Assembly: GCA_016282705.1 (NCBI GenBank)
Contig: JAEELO010000044.1
Location: 1-32,200 of the forward strand
Source: Candidatus Gastranaerophilales bacterium
GTDB lineage: Bacteria; Cyanobacteriota; Vampirovibrionia; Gastranaerophilales; Gastranaerophilaceae
Length of the DNA: 32,200 nucleotides
Direction of reading: 5' to 3'
Positions 21,578 to 30,602 of the stretch are shown one piece after another. Every line of letters begins with the position of its first letter. Positions within the stretch are counted from its first letter, which is position 1. The translations under genes and the position numbers were made by a program. The notes under the pieces were generated by a model, which was given only the letters and a program-made list of their open reading frames with translations, did not search any database and was not told where the DNA came from.

Positions 21578-24113
21578 AATCTATTTTTTCAAATGAAGAT
21601 ATTCTCGGGTCCAAAAGTCTTATACCTTTATCTTCAAAGTCTACTCTGCAGAATTGTATTTTATCGCCAAAATGCATAAAGTCTACAATTACACCGTTTC
21701 CAAGCTTCGGATGGTGTACTTTATCTCCGATTTGATATGGTACTTTATCAAGCATGCTGTCATAATCATCTACGGCTTGATAATAAGGAAGATTTTTAGA
21801 TTTCTTTTCTTTTATATTTTCATTAACAGGCGGTGCATTTACTTCAATCGGTTTTGACTCTTCTTTTTGTTCGGAATTTGTATTATCGGTATTTGCATCA
21901 GATAAATTGCTATTGTCAGCTTTCTCTTCTATGTCATTGATAATCTCGTCAATTGAAGTCATATTGTTATTATCTTCATCATCTGTTTCTTCTTCTTGAT
22001 TATTTTCAATAAGTTCATCTAATGCATCATCTTCTGTCTCTTCTTTAGAATCATTGTCGGGTAATTTTTCTTCTGATTCTTCTGTATTTAATTCATCAAG
22101 AATATCTTCTGTATCTTGGATGTTTTCTTCCGCTTCTTGAACGGATTCTTCCTTATTGTCTTGTGAAATGTTTTCAACTGCTGTATCTTCTTCAGAAATA
22201 TCATCAATGATGTCTTCAGTTGGTTCTTCTTCGGAAGGTTGAATATTTTCTTCTAAATCATTAATAACTTCTATATCTTCCGAATTAACGGTTTCATCAT
22301 CAATATCAGTTATATCTGAAATTTCTTCTGTTTCGTCATTTTGAATAGTTTCTAAAACTTCATCATCATCTTCTTCGGGAAGAGTTTCTATTTCTTTATC
22401 TTCATCTTCCTGTATTAAAGAACTTTCGTTATCAGATTCTTCAATTGAATTGTCAATAGGAGAAAAAATGTCATATTTTTTCTCTTCAACTGTTTTTTGC
22501 GGTTTTCTTATATCGTCAATGGTTATTTTTTCTTCATTTTGTTCATCTAAGAAATCAAGGTCTTCATCATTAAAATCATCATCTATGTTTTGTTCTTTGT
22601 CTTCTTTTTGCTCAATATAAACTTCATCTTGACCCGAAACGGACATCGGACGAACAATATCATCTGATACTGACATCGGACGAACAATATCATCTGATAC
22701 TGACATCGGACGAACAATATCATCTTTTGCCGACATCGGGCGTATTATATCTTCCGATGAAGGCATAGGCATGGTTTCTATGGATTCTGTTTCAATTACG
22801 TTTTTAGGTTTTGAATATTTATTCTTTTGAAAAGTAAACAATCTGTCTACATCTTTTTTTATCTCATTTTCTGTTACTTCATTTGGAGTTGAAGCATTAA
22901 AGGATTGCAATTCTAATATTAACGGGATATATAATTCGGATTCGCCGTATACTATAAATTCAGTTGAATTAATCCTATTTATATAATAATTGTATGCTTC
23001 TTCATCGTTAATTATTTTTGAAGGTTTGAATAATATTTGATTTTTACATATTGATTTTAATGTTTGTCTGTATTTGCTGTCATATGATGTTGATACTATA
23101 GGTATAATATTGGGTTTATTGTATAAATTTGTAATTGTCTTTTTATCTGCCTCAATATCGTTTAAAGACATAATCAAATAACAATTTTGTTTAACCAATT
23201 CTTGTATTGTTTGAATTGCAAATTTATACCATTTATCTTCCAGAGATGATGCATCAATAATAACAACATTCTGGTTTTCTAAAATATTATTTAAAAGTTC
23301 AAATTGGGTTTTACTTTCTGCAAATATACCTTCTTGTGCATATAACCAAAGTTTATTTCTTAAAAGTTTTAAACCTGAAATCGGATTAGTTTCCAGTTCT
23401 TTATCTATGACTGTTTTAAATAAAGTGAACGGAAGAAATTTATTATCTATTGTTTTGATATATTCTCTTAATTCAAGAACAATACTTTGTATAACAACTT
23501 TATCTTCAATAGGACAATCTGTTGTATCGTATTCAAGAATGTTATTAAAAGCTTCTATATTCAAAGGAAGCTTAAAACTTTCTGCTATTTTTAATCTCGG
23601 AATATTATTTGCCGAACTGTAATTGCCGTTTAAATCAAAAATTATAACCTTATTCTTTTGAGAAATTAATTCGGCAACGATGTTTTGAATTATGGTTTTT
23701 ACTGTATCATATCTGTCAGATTGTATGTATAGTCTGTCATTAAGACAAGACATAGGAACCTTTACAAAACATTCATTATGATTTGATAATTTCCCAAGAT
23801 AGATATTATCTTCGGGATTTTTAATCAATTCAATAATCTCATCCGGATGAATATAAACAACACTGGATGTTTTTAACGGGATATAACCGTTGTAATATGA
23901 CAAATTATCATCTTTATCAATTGAAAGAATTAATCTTACATCAGCAATATTATTGTTTGAATCTTCAGTAGTGGAAATATTTAAAATTTGTGCAATTAAT
24001 TTTTGGTTAGAATCTTCAATAAGTAAAAAATCAGACGGCAGTAAATGATTCCCTGCCGGATTATATACTATTCTTGAAATATTACCTTTTACTTCCTGAA
24101 GCTGCACTTCCAC
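21576..24113 (-). CDS. HerA-like protein lacking Walker A, with acidic repeat region and UvrD-type C-terminal domain
   Basis: 845 aa. Residues 1-95 resemble the HAS-barrel of HerA ATPases. Residues about 100-420 follow the HerA layout: YLGKLSNHNECFVKVPMSCL, then KVIIFDLNGNYSS in place of the usual DxxGEY, then VVIIDASSLED as a Walker B-like strand. The phosphate-binding loop is degenerate (YIQSDRYDTVKT instead of GxxGxGKS), so ATP hydrolysis is doubtful. Residues about 450-490 are four 10-residue DDIVRPMSVS repeats, followed by some 270 very acidic residues. The last 55 residues (YQIGDKVHHPKLGNGVIVD...) look like the Tudor-like C-terminal domain of UvrD/PcrA, which binds RNA polymerase in relatives. 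The start is a GTG at 24113; a second GTG two codons on is equally possible. Function unknown; a role in DNA or transcription-coupled processes is only inferred. Confidence 0.65.
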   Translation of the reverse strand: MEVQLQEVKGNISRIVYNPAGNHLLPSDFLLIEDSNQKLIAQILNISTTEDSNNNIADVRLILSIDKDDNLSYYNGYIPLKTSSVVYIHPDEIIELIKNPEDNIYLGKLSNHNECFVKVPMSCLNDRLYIQSDRYDTVKTIIQNIVAELISQKNKVIIFDLNGNYSSANNIPRLKIAESFKLPLNIEAFNNILEYDTTDCPIEDKVVIQSIVLELREYIKTIDNKFLPFTLFKTVIDKELETNPISGLKLLRNKLWLYAQEGIFAESKTQFELLNNILENQNVVIIDASSLEDKWYKFAIQTIQELVKQNCYLIMSLNDIEADKKTITNLYNKPNIIPIVSTSYDSKYRQTLKSICKNQILFKPSKIINDEEAYNYYINRINSTEFIVYGESELYIPLILELQSFNASTPNEVTENEIKKDVDRLFTFQKNKYSKPKNVIETESIETMPMPSSEDIIRPMSAKDDIVRPMSVSDDIVRPMSVSDDIVRPMSVSGQDEVYIEQKEDKEQNIDDDFNDEDLDFLDEQNEEKITIDDIRKPQKTVEEKKYDIFSPIDNSIEESDNESSLIQEDEDKEIETLPEEDDDEVLETIQNDETEEISDITDIDDETVNSEDIEVINDLEENIQPSEEEPTEDIIDDISEEDTAVENISQDNKEESVQEAEENIQDTEDILDELNTEESEEKLPDNDSKEETEDDALDELIENNQEEETDDEDNNNMTSIDEIINDIEEKADNSNLSDANTDNTNSEQKEESKPIEVNAPPVNENIKEKKSKNLPYYQAVDDYDSMLDKVPYQIGDKVHHPKLGNGVIVDFMHFGDKIQFCRVDFEDKGIRLLDPRISSFEKID
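22642..22761 (-). repeat. Four tandem 30-bp units encoding a 10-residue RPMS repeat
   Basis: Units at 22642, 22672, 22702 and 22732, each 30 bases and starting GACATCGG. The first two are identical, the third differs only in its last bases, and the fourth is diverged. A decayed fifth follows. They encode DDIVRPMSVS-like units. Near identity at DNA level suggests copy-number change by slippage or recombination without breaking the frame. Confidence 0.9.
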
Positions 24114-24222
24114 CTCAACATAATAAGATATAATTTTGCAAAAATATTATACTACAATATTAATAATATACAAATCATACGCACAATGGAAATTAAAATA
24201 ATATTTGATGTAAAATTGAAAT

Positions 24223-25215
24223 ATGATTAAAGAACCTGAATATGCAGCTTTATTAAAATACAGACGTAACGGATTGACTGAACAAATCCATTATGGCGTT
24301 ATTTTGCATATGAATAAAGACGGAATAATAAGTAAAATCGGTGAAGATAAGGGGTATAAATTTTATCATCGTTCTTGTATGAAGCCGCTTCAAGTTTCTC
24401 CTCTTATTGATTTGGCATTGGATAAAAAATATAATCTTTCCGAAGAAGAAATTGCGGTTTGCTGTGCTTCGCATACAGGAGATTTATATCATCAGGAAAT
24501 TATAAAAAATATTTTGAAAAAGGCAGGTTTTTCCGAGGATGATTTACTTTGCCATCCGCATGAACCTTTAAGCAAAGACGAGCAAAATCGATTAATAAAA
24601 AATAATCTGGAAATCCAAAAACTTCATAATAACTGTTCAGGCAAGCATTCTGCCATGTTGTTAATATGTAAAGAATTGGGTTTTAATACAAAAAATTATA
24701 AGGATTTTGAAAACCCTTTATCGGACTTCATTATAAAACAAGTATGTAATCTTTGCGAAGTTGATAAAAAAGAAATTGTAATAAGCAAAGACGGATGCGG
24801 ACTTCCCGTCACAGCAACAACATTAGAAGCATTAGGCAGGGGGTTTTTAAATCTTTTTTGCGACAATAAATATGAAAAAATAAAATCGGCATTTTTAAAT
24901 AATCCATATGTAATCGGAGGAAAAAACAGGCTTGATTCCGAAATAATTAATGCATCTGGAAATTTAATTGCAAAAGTCGGAGCCTGCGGATTATGTGTTG
25001 TTATTAATACTCAAAAACAAGAATGTATTGTTGTTAAAATTGCGGATTCAAATATGGATGCAAGAAGTATTGTTACAATTGATACTTTATTGCAATTAAA
25101 ATGGCCGGAAAATGATAATTTTACCGACCAAATAAAAAATATATATTGTAAGGATATTATTTCTCAAGATAATACTCTTCTTGGGGACATATACAGTTGT
25201 TTTGATATTGATTAA
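24223..25215 (+). CDS. L-asparaginase, type II-like thermolabile family (Rhizobium etli AnsA type)
   Basis: 330 aa. This family (Pfam asparaginase_II, PF06089) is unrelated to the E. coli asparaginases and hydrolyses asparagine to aspartate and ammonia. Signatures: FYHRSCMKPLQVSPLI (the RS..KPLQ nucleophile region), CCASHTGDLYHQE, KLHNNCSGKHSAML, and SKDGCGLPVTATTL. Cysteines and lysines in these motifs bind zinc and form the active site in structurally studied members. No signal peptide, so it is cytoplasmic. No Shine-Dalgarno precedes the ATG; a TAAAAT hexamer (24211-24216) ends six bases before it, as for smpB. Divergent from the 845-aa gene and convergent with the next gene, sharing a TTAA stop overlap. 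Confidence 0.93.
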   Translation: MIKEPEYAALLKYRRNGLTEQIHYGVILHMNKDGIISKIGEDKGYKFYHRSCMKPLQVSPLIDLALDKKYNLSEEEIAVCCASHTGDLYHQEIIKNILKKAGFSEDDLLCHPHEPLSKDEQNRLIKNNLEIQKLHNNCSGKHSAMLLICKELGFNTKNYKDFENPLSDFIIKQVCNLCEVDKKEIVISKDGCGLPVTATTLEALGRGFLNLFCDNKYEKIKSAFLNNPYVIGGKNRLDSEIINASGNLIAKVGACGLCVVINTQKQECIVVKIADSNMDARSIVTIDTLLQLKWPENDNFTDQIKNIYCKDIISQDNTLLGDIYSCFDID

Positions 25216-26111
25216 CCAAAGGTTTTGAATGTATCTTCAATATTTTTACTGATAACTTGTTTTATGGAATCAAGTTCTTTTTCAACTGCACTTTGCTGTG
25301 TTTGAACCTGCTCTAATCTTAATTCAAGAACTTTATCTCTTGCATTAATTTCAGCCATAGCATCTTCGTATTCGGCTTCAGCTTGTGCATCATCGCTTTC
25401 GTCACTGATTTCTACAATTCTGCTTGACCCTTGCCATACAAGATCATTCCACTTTTTAGCTTCAGTATCTTCTTTTTGGATAAGCCATTGACCTGAGGTT
25501 AACATTTTGTATAAAAAGTCTTTATCTAGACATCTTTCATCAGTTGTTGTACGTATGTGGTTTGACGGATGTTGTTTATTATATTCGGCAACTTCATCAC
25601 TGTATAAACTTACATTTACAACTCCTGTTTTGTCGCCTGTATATTGCTCGTTATAGAATTTGATTGCGGCTTCCCAAGATGTACCGAAGGATGCTTTTTG
25701 TTCATCATCCAAGTCGGACATATATGTGTTAATGAAATCCGAAAGATTATAAAAATATTTATTTTCAGGATCTTTTTCTCCGTCTTGAGTGGTTACTTTT
25801 ACATAATCGCCCGGAATAATTTCATTTCCGTCTAAATCTACAAGTTTTAGACCTAATCCGCCGCCGGTTGTTTGTGCTGCCTGTGTCAAAGTTTGATAAG
25901 TTAACGGTTGATTTGAAGGTTCTCCGTTTTCGTTAAGTAATACCGCCGTCAACATCCTGTTACTCATTGCCGCATTATATTTCTCCGCAATTTCCTGTGT
26001 TGATTGAGCCAGAGCAACTCTTTGCTGTGATATTTGTTGTGCCTCATATATCAGGTCGCTATTTCTGGCGGTGAGGCATAAATAACGTCCCTGTGATGCT
26101 GCCAATCCCAT
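25212..26111 (-). CDS. Hypothetical protein with N-terminal helical MGLAASQGR motif
   Basis: 299 aa. The N-terminus MGLAASQGRYLCLTARNSDL followed by YEAQQISQQRVALAQ is a helical block that I associate with a family repeated in Melainabacteria-like genomes (recall, not a search). The middle (about 75-200) is mixed and Gly/Asp-rich, with GGGLGLKLVDLDGNEIIPGDY. The C-terminal 80 residues are a long coiled coil (AEAEYEDAMAEINARDKVLE and LRLEQVQTQQSAVEKELDSI). No signal peptide. The coil-at-both-ends layout recalls flagellar or secretion-filament subunits and their regulators, but there is no specific hit. AAGGAG lies nine bases before the ATG. Its stop overlaps the asparaginase stop. Confidence 0.6.
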   Translation of the reverse strand: MGLAASQGRYLCLTARNSDLIYEAQQISQQRVALAQSTQEIAEKYNAAMSNRMLTAVLLNENGEPSNQPLTYQTLTQAAQTTGGGLGLKLVDLDGNEIIPGDYVKVTTQDGEKDPENKYFYNLSDFINTYMSDLDDEQKASFGTSWEAAIKFYNEQYTGDKTGVVNVSLYSDEVAEYNKQHPSNHIRTTTDERCLDKDFLYKMLTSGQWLIQKEDTEAKKWNDLVWQGSSRIVEISDESDDAQAEAEYEDAMAEINARDKVLELRLEQVQTQQSAVEKELDSIKQVISKNIEDTFKTFG

Positions 26112-26228
26112 AGTTTGAACTCCTTACATATATCTTGTATTAACTATGTCGGCAGAATTATCAAATATCTTGAGGCTTTTTTAATACTTATGTAACATTT
26201 CTTAATATATGAATTATGAATTAAAAAA

Positions 26229-27224
26229 TTAACCTATATCCCATCTTCCGCAAGTACCGCCCCAACGAGCGATAATTTTATCATTTTTATTTTGCAGTTC
26301 GGTGGAGGTTATTTCGCCTTCTACAATTGTTATTACTTCACAGTTGTTTGAACATCCGCTGCATTGATTAGTATATGAATTGAATTCCATATCACCTACT
26401 GCAAAACCTTTAAATTTGGTTGGGGTGCTGTTGAACTGATGATTTTCCATTGCAAGTAATGCTGCTCCGATTGCTCCCATAGTTTGGTGATTATCGGGAA
26501 CAACTATTTTTGTATTCAATGCTTCTTCAAATGCTTTTACCATACCGGAATTTGTTGCAACACCGCCTTGGAAAGTTACGATAGGAAGAAGCTCTTTCCC
26601 TAATGCTAAATTGCTTAAATAGTTTCTTACAAGTGCCTGACACAAACCGTACAATAAATCCTCAACAGGGTAGCCTAATTGTTGTTTATGAATTAAATCG
26701 CTTTCAGCAAATACACCGCATCTTCCTGCAATTCTGGCAGGAGATTTTGATTGAAGTGCTATTTCACCAAAATTTTGAATAGGAACATTAAGTCTTGATG
26801 CCTGCTGGTCTAAGAAACTTCCCGTTCCTGCGGCACATACGGTATTCATTGCAAAATCGGTTACGATACCGTCTCTGAGAATAATAATTTTACTGTCTTG
26901 ACCGCCGATTTCCAATATTGTTTGGACTCCAGGAACATATGTGCTTGCGGCAACGGCATGCGCTGTAATTTCATTTTTTATAACATCCGCACCAACTAAT
27001 GCGCCTGCTAAATTTCTGCCGGAGCCTGTTGTTCCTACACCCAATATATTATATTCTTGCTTTGCTTGCTGTATTAAATGTTTTAAAGATGTCTGAACTG
27101 CAACTACAGGTTTTCCTGCTGTTCTTGTCATATATCCGTCTATAAAATTTCCGTTTTCATCTACTATTGCTGCTTTTGTTGTTACGGAACCAACATCTAT
27201 TCCCAAATATGAATTTAAAGACAT
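26229..27224 (-). CDS. Acyl-CoA dehydratase activase (HgdC/BadF/BcrA family) with C-terminal Cys motif
   Basis: 331 aa. ATP-dependent activator of 2-hydroxyacyl-CoA dehydratases or benzoyl-CoA reductases. ASKHA motifs: LGIDVGSVTTKAAI (7-20), LEIGGQDSKIII (104-115), NTVCAAGTGSFLD (127-139) and AGRCGVFAESDLIHK (166-180), where C130 and C169 are the cluster ligands. FQGGVATNSGMVKAFE is the adenosine motif. The last 45 residues carry C288, C291, C295 and C325 (CSGCSNNC ... GGTCGRW), a segment seen in large activase fusions where it continues into a long catalytic part that is absent here. GAGGGATAT precedes the ATG. No dehydratase subunit gene is adjacent. A divergent relative of this gene lies at 1400. 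Confidence 0.9.
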   Translation of the reverse strand: MSLNSYLGIDVGSVTTKAAIVDENGNFIDGYMTRTAGKPVVAVQTSLKHLIQQAKQEYNILGVGTTGSGRNLAGALVGADVIKNEITAHAVAASTYVPGVQTILEIGGQDSKIIILRDGIVTDFAMNTVCAAGTGSFLDQQASRLNVPIQNFGEIALQSKSPARIAGRCGVFAESDLIHKQQLGYPVEDLLYGLCQALVRNYLSNLALGKELLPIVTFQGGVATNSGMVKAFEEALNTKIVVPDNHQTMGAIGAALLAMENHQFNSTPTKFKGFAVGDMEFNSYTNQCSGCSNNCEVITIVEGEITSTELQNKNDKIIARWGGTCGRWDIG

Positions 27225-27372
27225 TAAATATCCCTCTTTGTCTGTTTATAACTATTCTACTAAAAACATAAACAATATTGTAAAAATATATAAATAATTA
27301 TAGAAAAAATAACAATTTTCATTTATGTTTATCATTATATTCAATTGGTAAGGGCAGGTATTTTATGTTTAA

Positions 27373-29052
27373 ATGAATAATATTTTTTCATACTATACAA
27401 AATATAGAGAGCACATAAGTGCTTATAATAAGTGGAATCAGGAGTTAGATAACGGTAGAAAGTCTTCTGAAAATTTTGTTGCCGATAAAAATTCATTAAA
27501 AAATAAAGCTAAAGCAATAGCAGAACCCTTGCTGCTTTTGGATAAATATGAGCATGAAAAAGCCGAAGATTCGGAAACCTTTTATCAAACTTGTAATATA
27601 GAGCTCATGTCTTTGACAACAGCTTTGGTTGCATTACCTGCAACGATAACAAAAATTATACCTTTTTTGAATAAAAAAGCAGCTAAATATGATGTCGCAA
27701 AAAAAGCATCAGAGCTTTTAACAAAGTATAAAGATAAAGTAATAACAGTATTTAATAAAAAAATGCCTCTGCCTAAAGCAGCAACAGCTGTTTCTGCAAT
27801 TGCTGCCGGATTATTTTTTGCCCGCGGTATAAAAAGATCTATGAAATCACAACTTGGACTTATAAGAAAAGCAAGTTTTGATGCTACACAAAATATTGTA
27901 AATGATTCCAACATGTATGCTGTTTTGACTCCCGAACAAGAACAAAAAGTTCAGAAAATAGTTAAGGATGAAGAAACTCAGCAATCACAGTTAGTAGAAC
28001 GATTAAAAGATAAAGTAAGTCTTTCTACTACTTTTCAGTCCGTAAATGATTATTCTAAAAATAATTCCGTATATTTGCATGACAAAGATAAATATATGCA
28101 ATCTATTTATAAAGAGCCAAACGGTAGTATTTCTCCCGAAGAATTAAAAAGTGCAAAAGAAGATAAAATACTGTTTGAAAATCTTGTAAAAAATGTGGAA
28201 CATGACGTTTTAGAACCGTTGAGAAAAGTGGAAACTGCCGCAAATATCACGTATTCTGCGATGTTTACAGGAGGCTTTCTTGAATATTTAATATCGGATA
28301 AATTGGTAGATGTATTAGGTATAAAAAATAAAAAATTAGCATTTGGAATTAAAATAGGTGTGCCTTTATTAACATATTTAATACTGAATAAAAATATTTC
28401 GGATATTGAAAACAAGGCTATACTTGCTACTAAATATAAACAATTAAAACAGTTTACGGAAAATCCTGAGCGATATGAAAATCCGGACAGAAACAAAAAA
28501 CAATCACCAATAGAATTTTTCAAGAATGTTCGGAAGGATATGAAAGATTATGAAAAATTTTCAAAAACAGAGCTTCCTAAAATTGAAGAACGTCTTGCCG
28601 CAAAGAAACAAATTAAATTAACTCCGAAGCAGGAAATAGAAGCAAAACGTTTGCAAAAAAATACAGCAATGGTTATAAATAACCAAAGAGAAAGATTGTA
28701 CGAGCAATCAGTCGGAATTAAATCATTATCCGAGACTATTCTTGGCCCGTTAGATATTGTTGCGACTGCTGTTGGCGGGTATATAGGTCATCAATTATCG
28801 AAAGTATGCAGGAATAAAACTTTATCAGGTATGTTAACAGGACTTGGTGCTGTAGTTGCATTTATACCGGCAGCTATTGTTGAAGCCAAACTTACAAAAC
28901 AACAGAAATTATCTGAAAAAATTTCTGTTATGTTATCTTTAAATGATATGCAAAATATCAAAAAGTTTGCTTATCCTGTTAATTCAAATAATGATAATCA
29001 AAATATATTAATAAAGAAAAAAACATCCGTATTTAATGACTTTATAAAATAA
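27373..29052 (+). CDS. Large hypothetical membrane-associated protein
   Basis: 559 aa, unrecognised. Hydrophobic segments near residues 80-95 (LTTALVALPATI), 140-152 (AVSAIAAGLFFA), 325-340 (IGVPLLTYLIL), and two close ones near 460-500 (ILGPLDIVATAVGGYIG and MLTGLGAVVAFIPAAIV), separated by long charged helices. Basic overall, with many Lys-rich stretches. No signal peptide, so it could sit in the inner membrane or be a large amphipathic scaffold. There is no Shine-Dalgarno at the usual place; an out-of-frame ATG eight bases upstream opens a two-codon ORF whose stop overlaps this start. Divergent from the activase gene. A lineage-specific protein is likely. Confidence 0.65.
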   Translation: MNNIFSYYTKYREHISAYNKWNQELDNGRKSSENFVADKNSLKNKAKAIAEPLLLLDKYEHEKAEDSETFYQTCNIELMSLTTALVALPATITKIIPFLNKKAAKYDVAKKASELLTKYKDKVITVFNKKMPLPKAATAVSAIAAGLFFARGIKRSMKSQLGLIRKASFDATQNIVNDSNMYAVLTPEQEQKVQKIVKDEETQQSQLVERLKDKVSLSTTFQSVNDYSKNNSVYLHDKDKYMQSIYKEPNGSISPEELKSAKEDKILFENLVKNVEHDVLEPLRKVETAANITYSAMFTGGFLEYLISDKLVDVLGIKNKKLAFGIKIGVPLLTYLILNKNISDIENKAILATKYKQLKQFTENPERYENPDRNKKQSPIEFFKNVRKDMKDYEKFSKTELPKIEERLAAKKQIKLTPKQEIEAKRLQKNTAMVINNQRERLYEQSVGIKSLSETILGPLDIVATAVGGYIGHQLSKVCRNKTLSGMLTGLGAVVAFIPAAIVEAKLTKQQKLSEKISVMLSLNDMQNIKKFAYPVNSNNDNQNILIKKKTSVFNDFIK

Positions 29053-29080
29053 ATGTAGAAATCATTAATTAAATAATGTT

Positions 29081-29746
29081 TTATAACTTTAAATATTTTT
29101 CATAGTTTTCATTTAAATCGGCATCAAGTCTTTGCATTTCTTTTTCAATTTTTTCACACCATGCTTTTGTTTGTTCTTTATCAAGTTCAGCAGGGATATA
29201 TATAGGATCACCATACAAAGCTATTGTTTTACAAGGACCAACCGGAAATTGAAACTTATCCCAAGAATTAATTGTAATAAAAGTTTTGCTTTTTGATGCC
29301 CATGCAACAGGGACAATCGGGACTCCGGTGAGCTTTGAAATGTTAACTATTCCGTCTTTAACTTTGCCCATAGGTCCTCTTGGGCCGTCTACCATTATAG
29401 CTATGGAATTCCCTTCTTTTAATTTTTCTATCAGTTCTAAAGATGCAGCAACACCTCGTCTTTTTGTCGAACCTCTGACTGATTTTATATTTACTATTTC
29501 AGCCGCTTTTGCAATTATTTCGCCGTCATTAGATGCACTTATTAATGCATAAAATTTTGATTTATCTTTTACTCCGTATACCAAAAATTGATGTCTGTGC
29601 CACATCGAAAAGATAAACTGTTCTTTAGGATAATTAATGTGCTTTATCCTCAAAAAAAGTTGTTCGGTTAAGAAAAAGGTTTTTAATAAAAAAATAAAAA
29701 AATTTATTTTTAAGTTTTCTTTAAATTCCCTATTTTGTTGAGCCAC
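29081..29746 (-). CDS. DUF374-type lysophospholipid acyltransferase
   Basis: 221 aa. Family features: IFSMWHRHQFLVYG near the N-terminus, ALISASNDGEIIAKAAE, the core VRGSTKRRGVAASLELI, and IMVDGPRGPMGKVKDGIV, then GVPIVPVAWASK. The DUF374 family is related to lysophospholipid and lipid A acyltransferases and is often found with LPS genes in Gram-negative bacteria, fitting the KDO pathway seen here. An N-terminal amphipathic region (residues 8-30, KINFFIFLLKTFFL) probably anchors it to the inner membrane. The start is GTG at 29746 with GGGAG about ten bases upstream. It lies 67 bases past the rplA operon terminator, so it has its own promoter. Confidence 0.88.
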   Translation of the reverse strand: MAQQNREFKENLKINFFIFLLKTFFLTEQLFLRIKHINYPKEQFIFSMWHRHQFLVYGVKDKSKFYALISASNDGEIIAKAAEIVNIKSVRGSTKRRGVAASLELIEKLKEGNSIAIMVDGPRGPMGKVKDGIVNISKLTGVPIVPVAWASKSKTFITINSWDKFQFPVGPCKTIALYGDPIYIPAELDKEQTKAWCEKIEKEMQRLDADLNENYEKYLKL

Positions 29747-29765
29747 TTACAACAATCTCCCTGAT

Positions 29766-29797
29766 AAAAAAGAGTACGTCTGTTTTGGCGTACTCTT
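29766..29797 (-). terminator. Terminator of the ribosomal protein operon
   Basis: AAGAGTACG (29770-29778) pairs with CGTACTCTT (29789-29797), and on the minus strand the stem is followed by a run of T. It lies 15 bases past the rplA stop codon. Confidence 0.85.
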
Positions 29798-29812
29798 CTA
29801 AAATATTAACAA

Positions 29813-30538
29813 TTATTGAAGGTTTTCTTTTACTTCCGCTGCAACATTCTTTGAATCAAGTTTTATACTTGGTCCCATAGTTGTTGTTATATATACGGAT
29901 TTCAAGTAAATACCTTTAGATGATGACGGTTTTGCTCTTAAAACAGCATCTGCTAAAGTAATATAGTTTTTCATCAAATCATCGGTAGAGAATTGAATTT
30001 TGCCGATTGGAACGTGAATCATACCTTGTTTATCAGCTCTGAATTCAACTTTACCTGCTTTAGCATCTTTAACTGCTTTTGCTACTTCAAGAGTAACTGT
30101 TCCTGTTTTAGGGTTAGGCATTAAACCTTTAGGTCCTAAAACACGACCTAATTTACCTAACATACCCATACAATCAGGTGTTGCAATTAAAGTATCAAAT
30201 TCAAACCATCCGCCTGCAATTTTATCAATAACTTCTTCTGCACCTGCTTCGTCAGCTCCTGCTTCTTTTGCTTCGGTTGCTTTTGCACCCTTTGCAATAA
30301 CGCATACTCTTACGGTCTTACCTAAACCTGCAGGTAATACTGTTGTTGAACGAACTTGCTGGTCTGCGTGTTTTACATCAATACCTAAAGACATATGGCA
30401 TTCAACGGTTTCATTGAATTTGCATGTTTCTTTTGATACTTCTTGTAATTTTTCTATTGCTTCTTTAGCATTGCATGGTTGGTTGAAACCTTCCATCATT
30501 TCTGCTATTTTCTTTTGTTTTTTTGTTAATTTTGACAT
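29813..30538 (-). CDS. rplA: 50S ribosomal protein L1
   Basis: 241 aa. Forms the L1 stalk at the ribosomal E site and, in many bacteria, represses its own operon by binding the mRNA. Sequence signatures: [64 protein letters not shown], and [16 protein letters not shown]. The start at 30538 is preferred to an in-frame upstream codon because AAGGAG sits six bases before it and MSKLTKKQ matches the family start. It follows rplK by 64 bases, and a terminator closes the operon. A hairpin that L1 may bind lies before rplK. Confidence 0.98.
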   Translation of the reverse strand: MSKLTKKQKKIAEMMEGFNQPCNAKEAIEKLQEVSKETCKFNETVECHMSLGIDVKHADQQVRSTTVLPAGLGKTVRVCVIAKGAKATEAKEAGADEAGAEEVIDKIAGGWFEFDTLIATPDCMGMLGKLGRVLGPKGLMPNPKTGTVTLEVAKAVKDAKAGKVEFRADKQGMIHVPIGKIQFSTDDLMKNYITLADAVLRAKPSSSKGIYLKSVYITTTMGPSIKLDSKNVAAEVKENLQ

Positions 30539-30602
30539 TTTTTCTCCTTTTGTGGTCATAACGCAATTAAGCTTCCACGTTTCTAATCAATCTTTATAGC
30601 TG

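Noticed and set aside
22642-22761. CRISPR-like array
   Set aside because: Thirty-base units are contiguous with no spacers and lie in frame inside a coding region.
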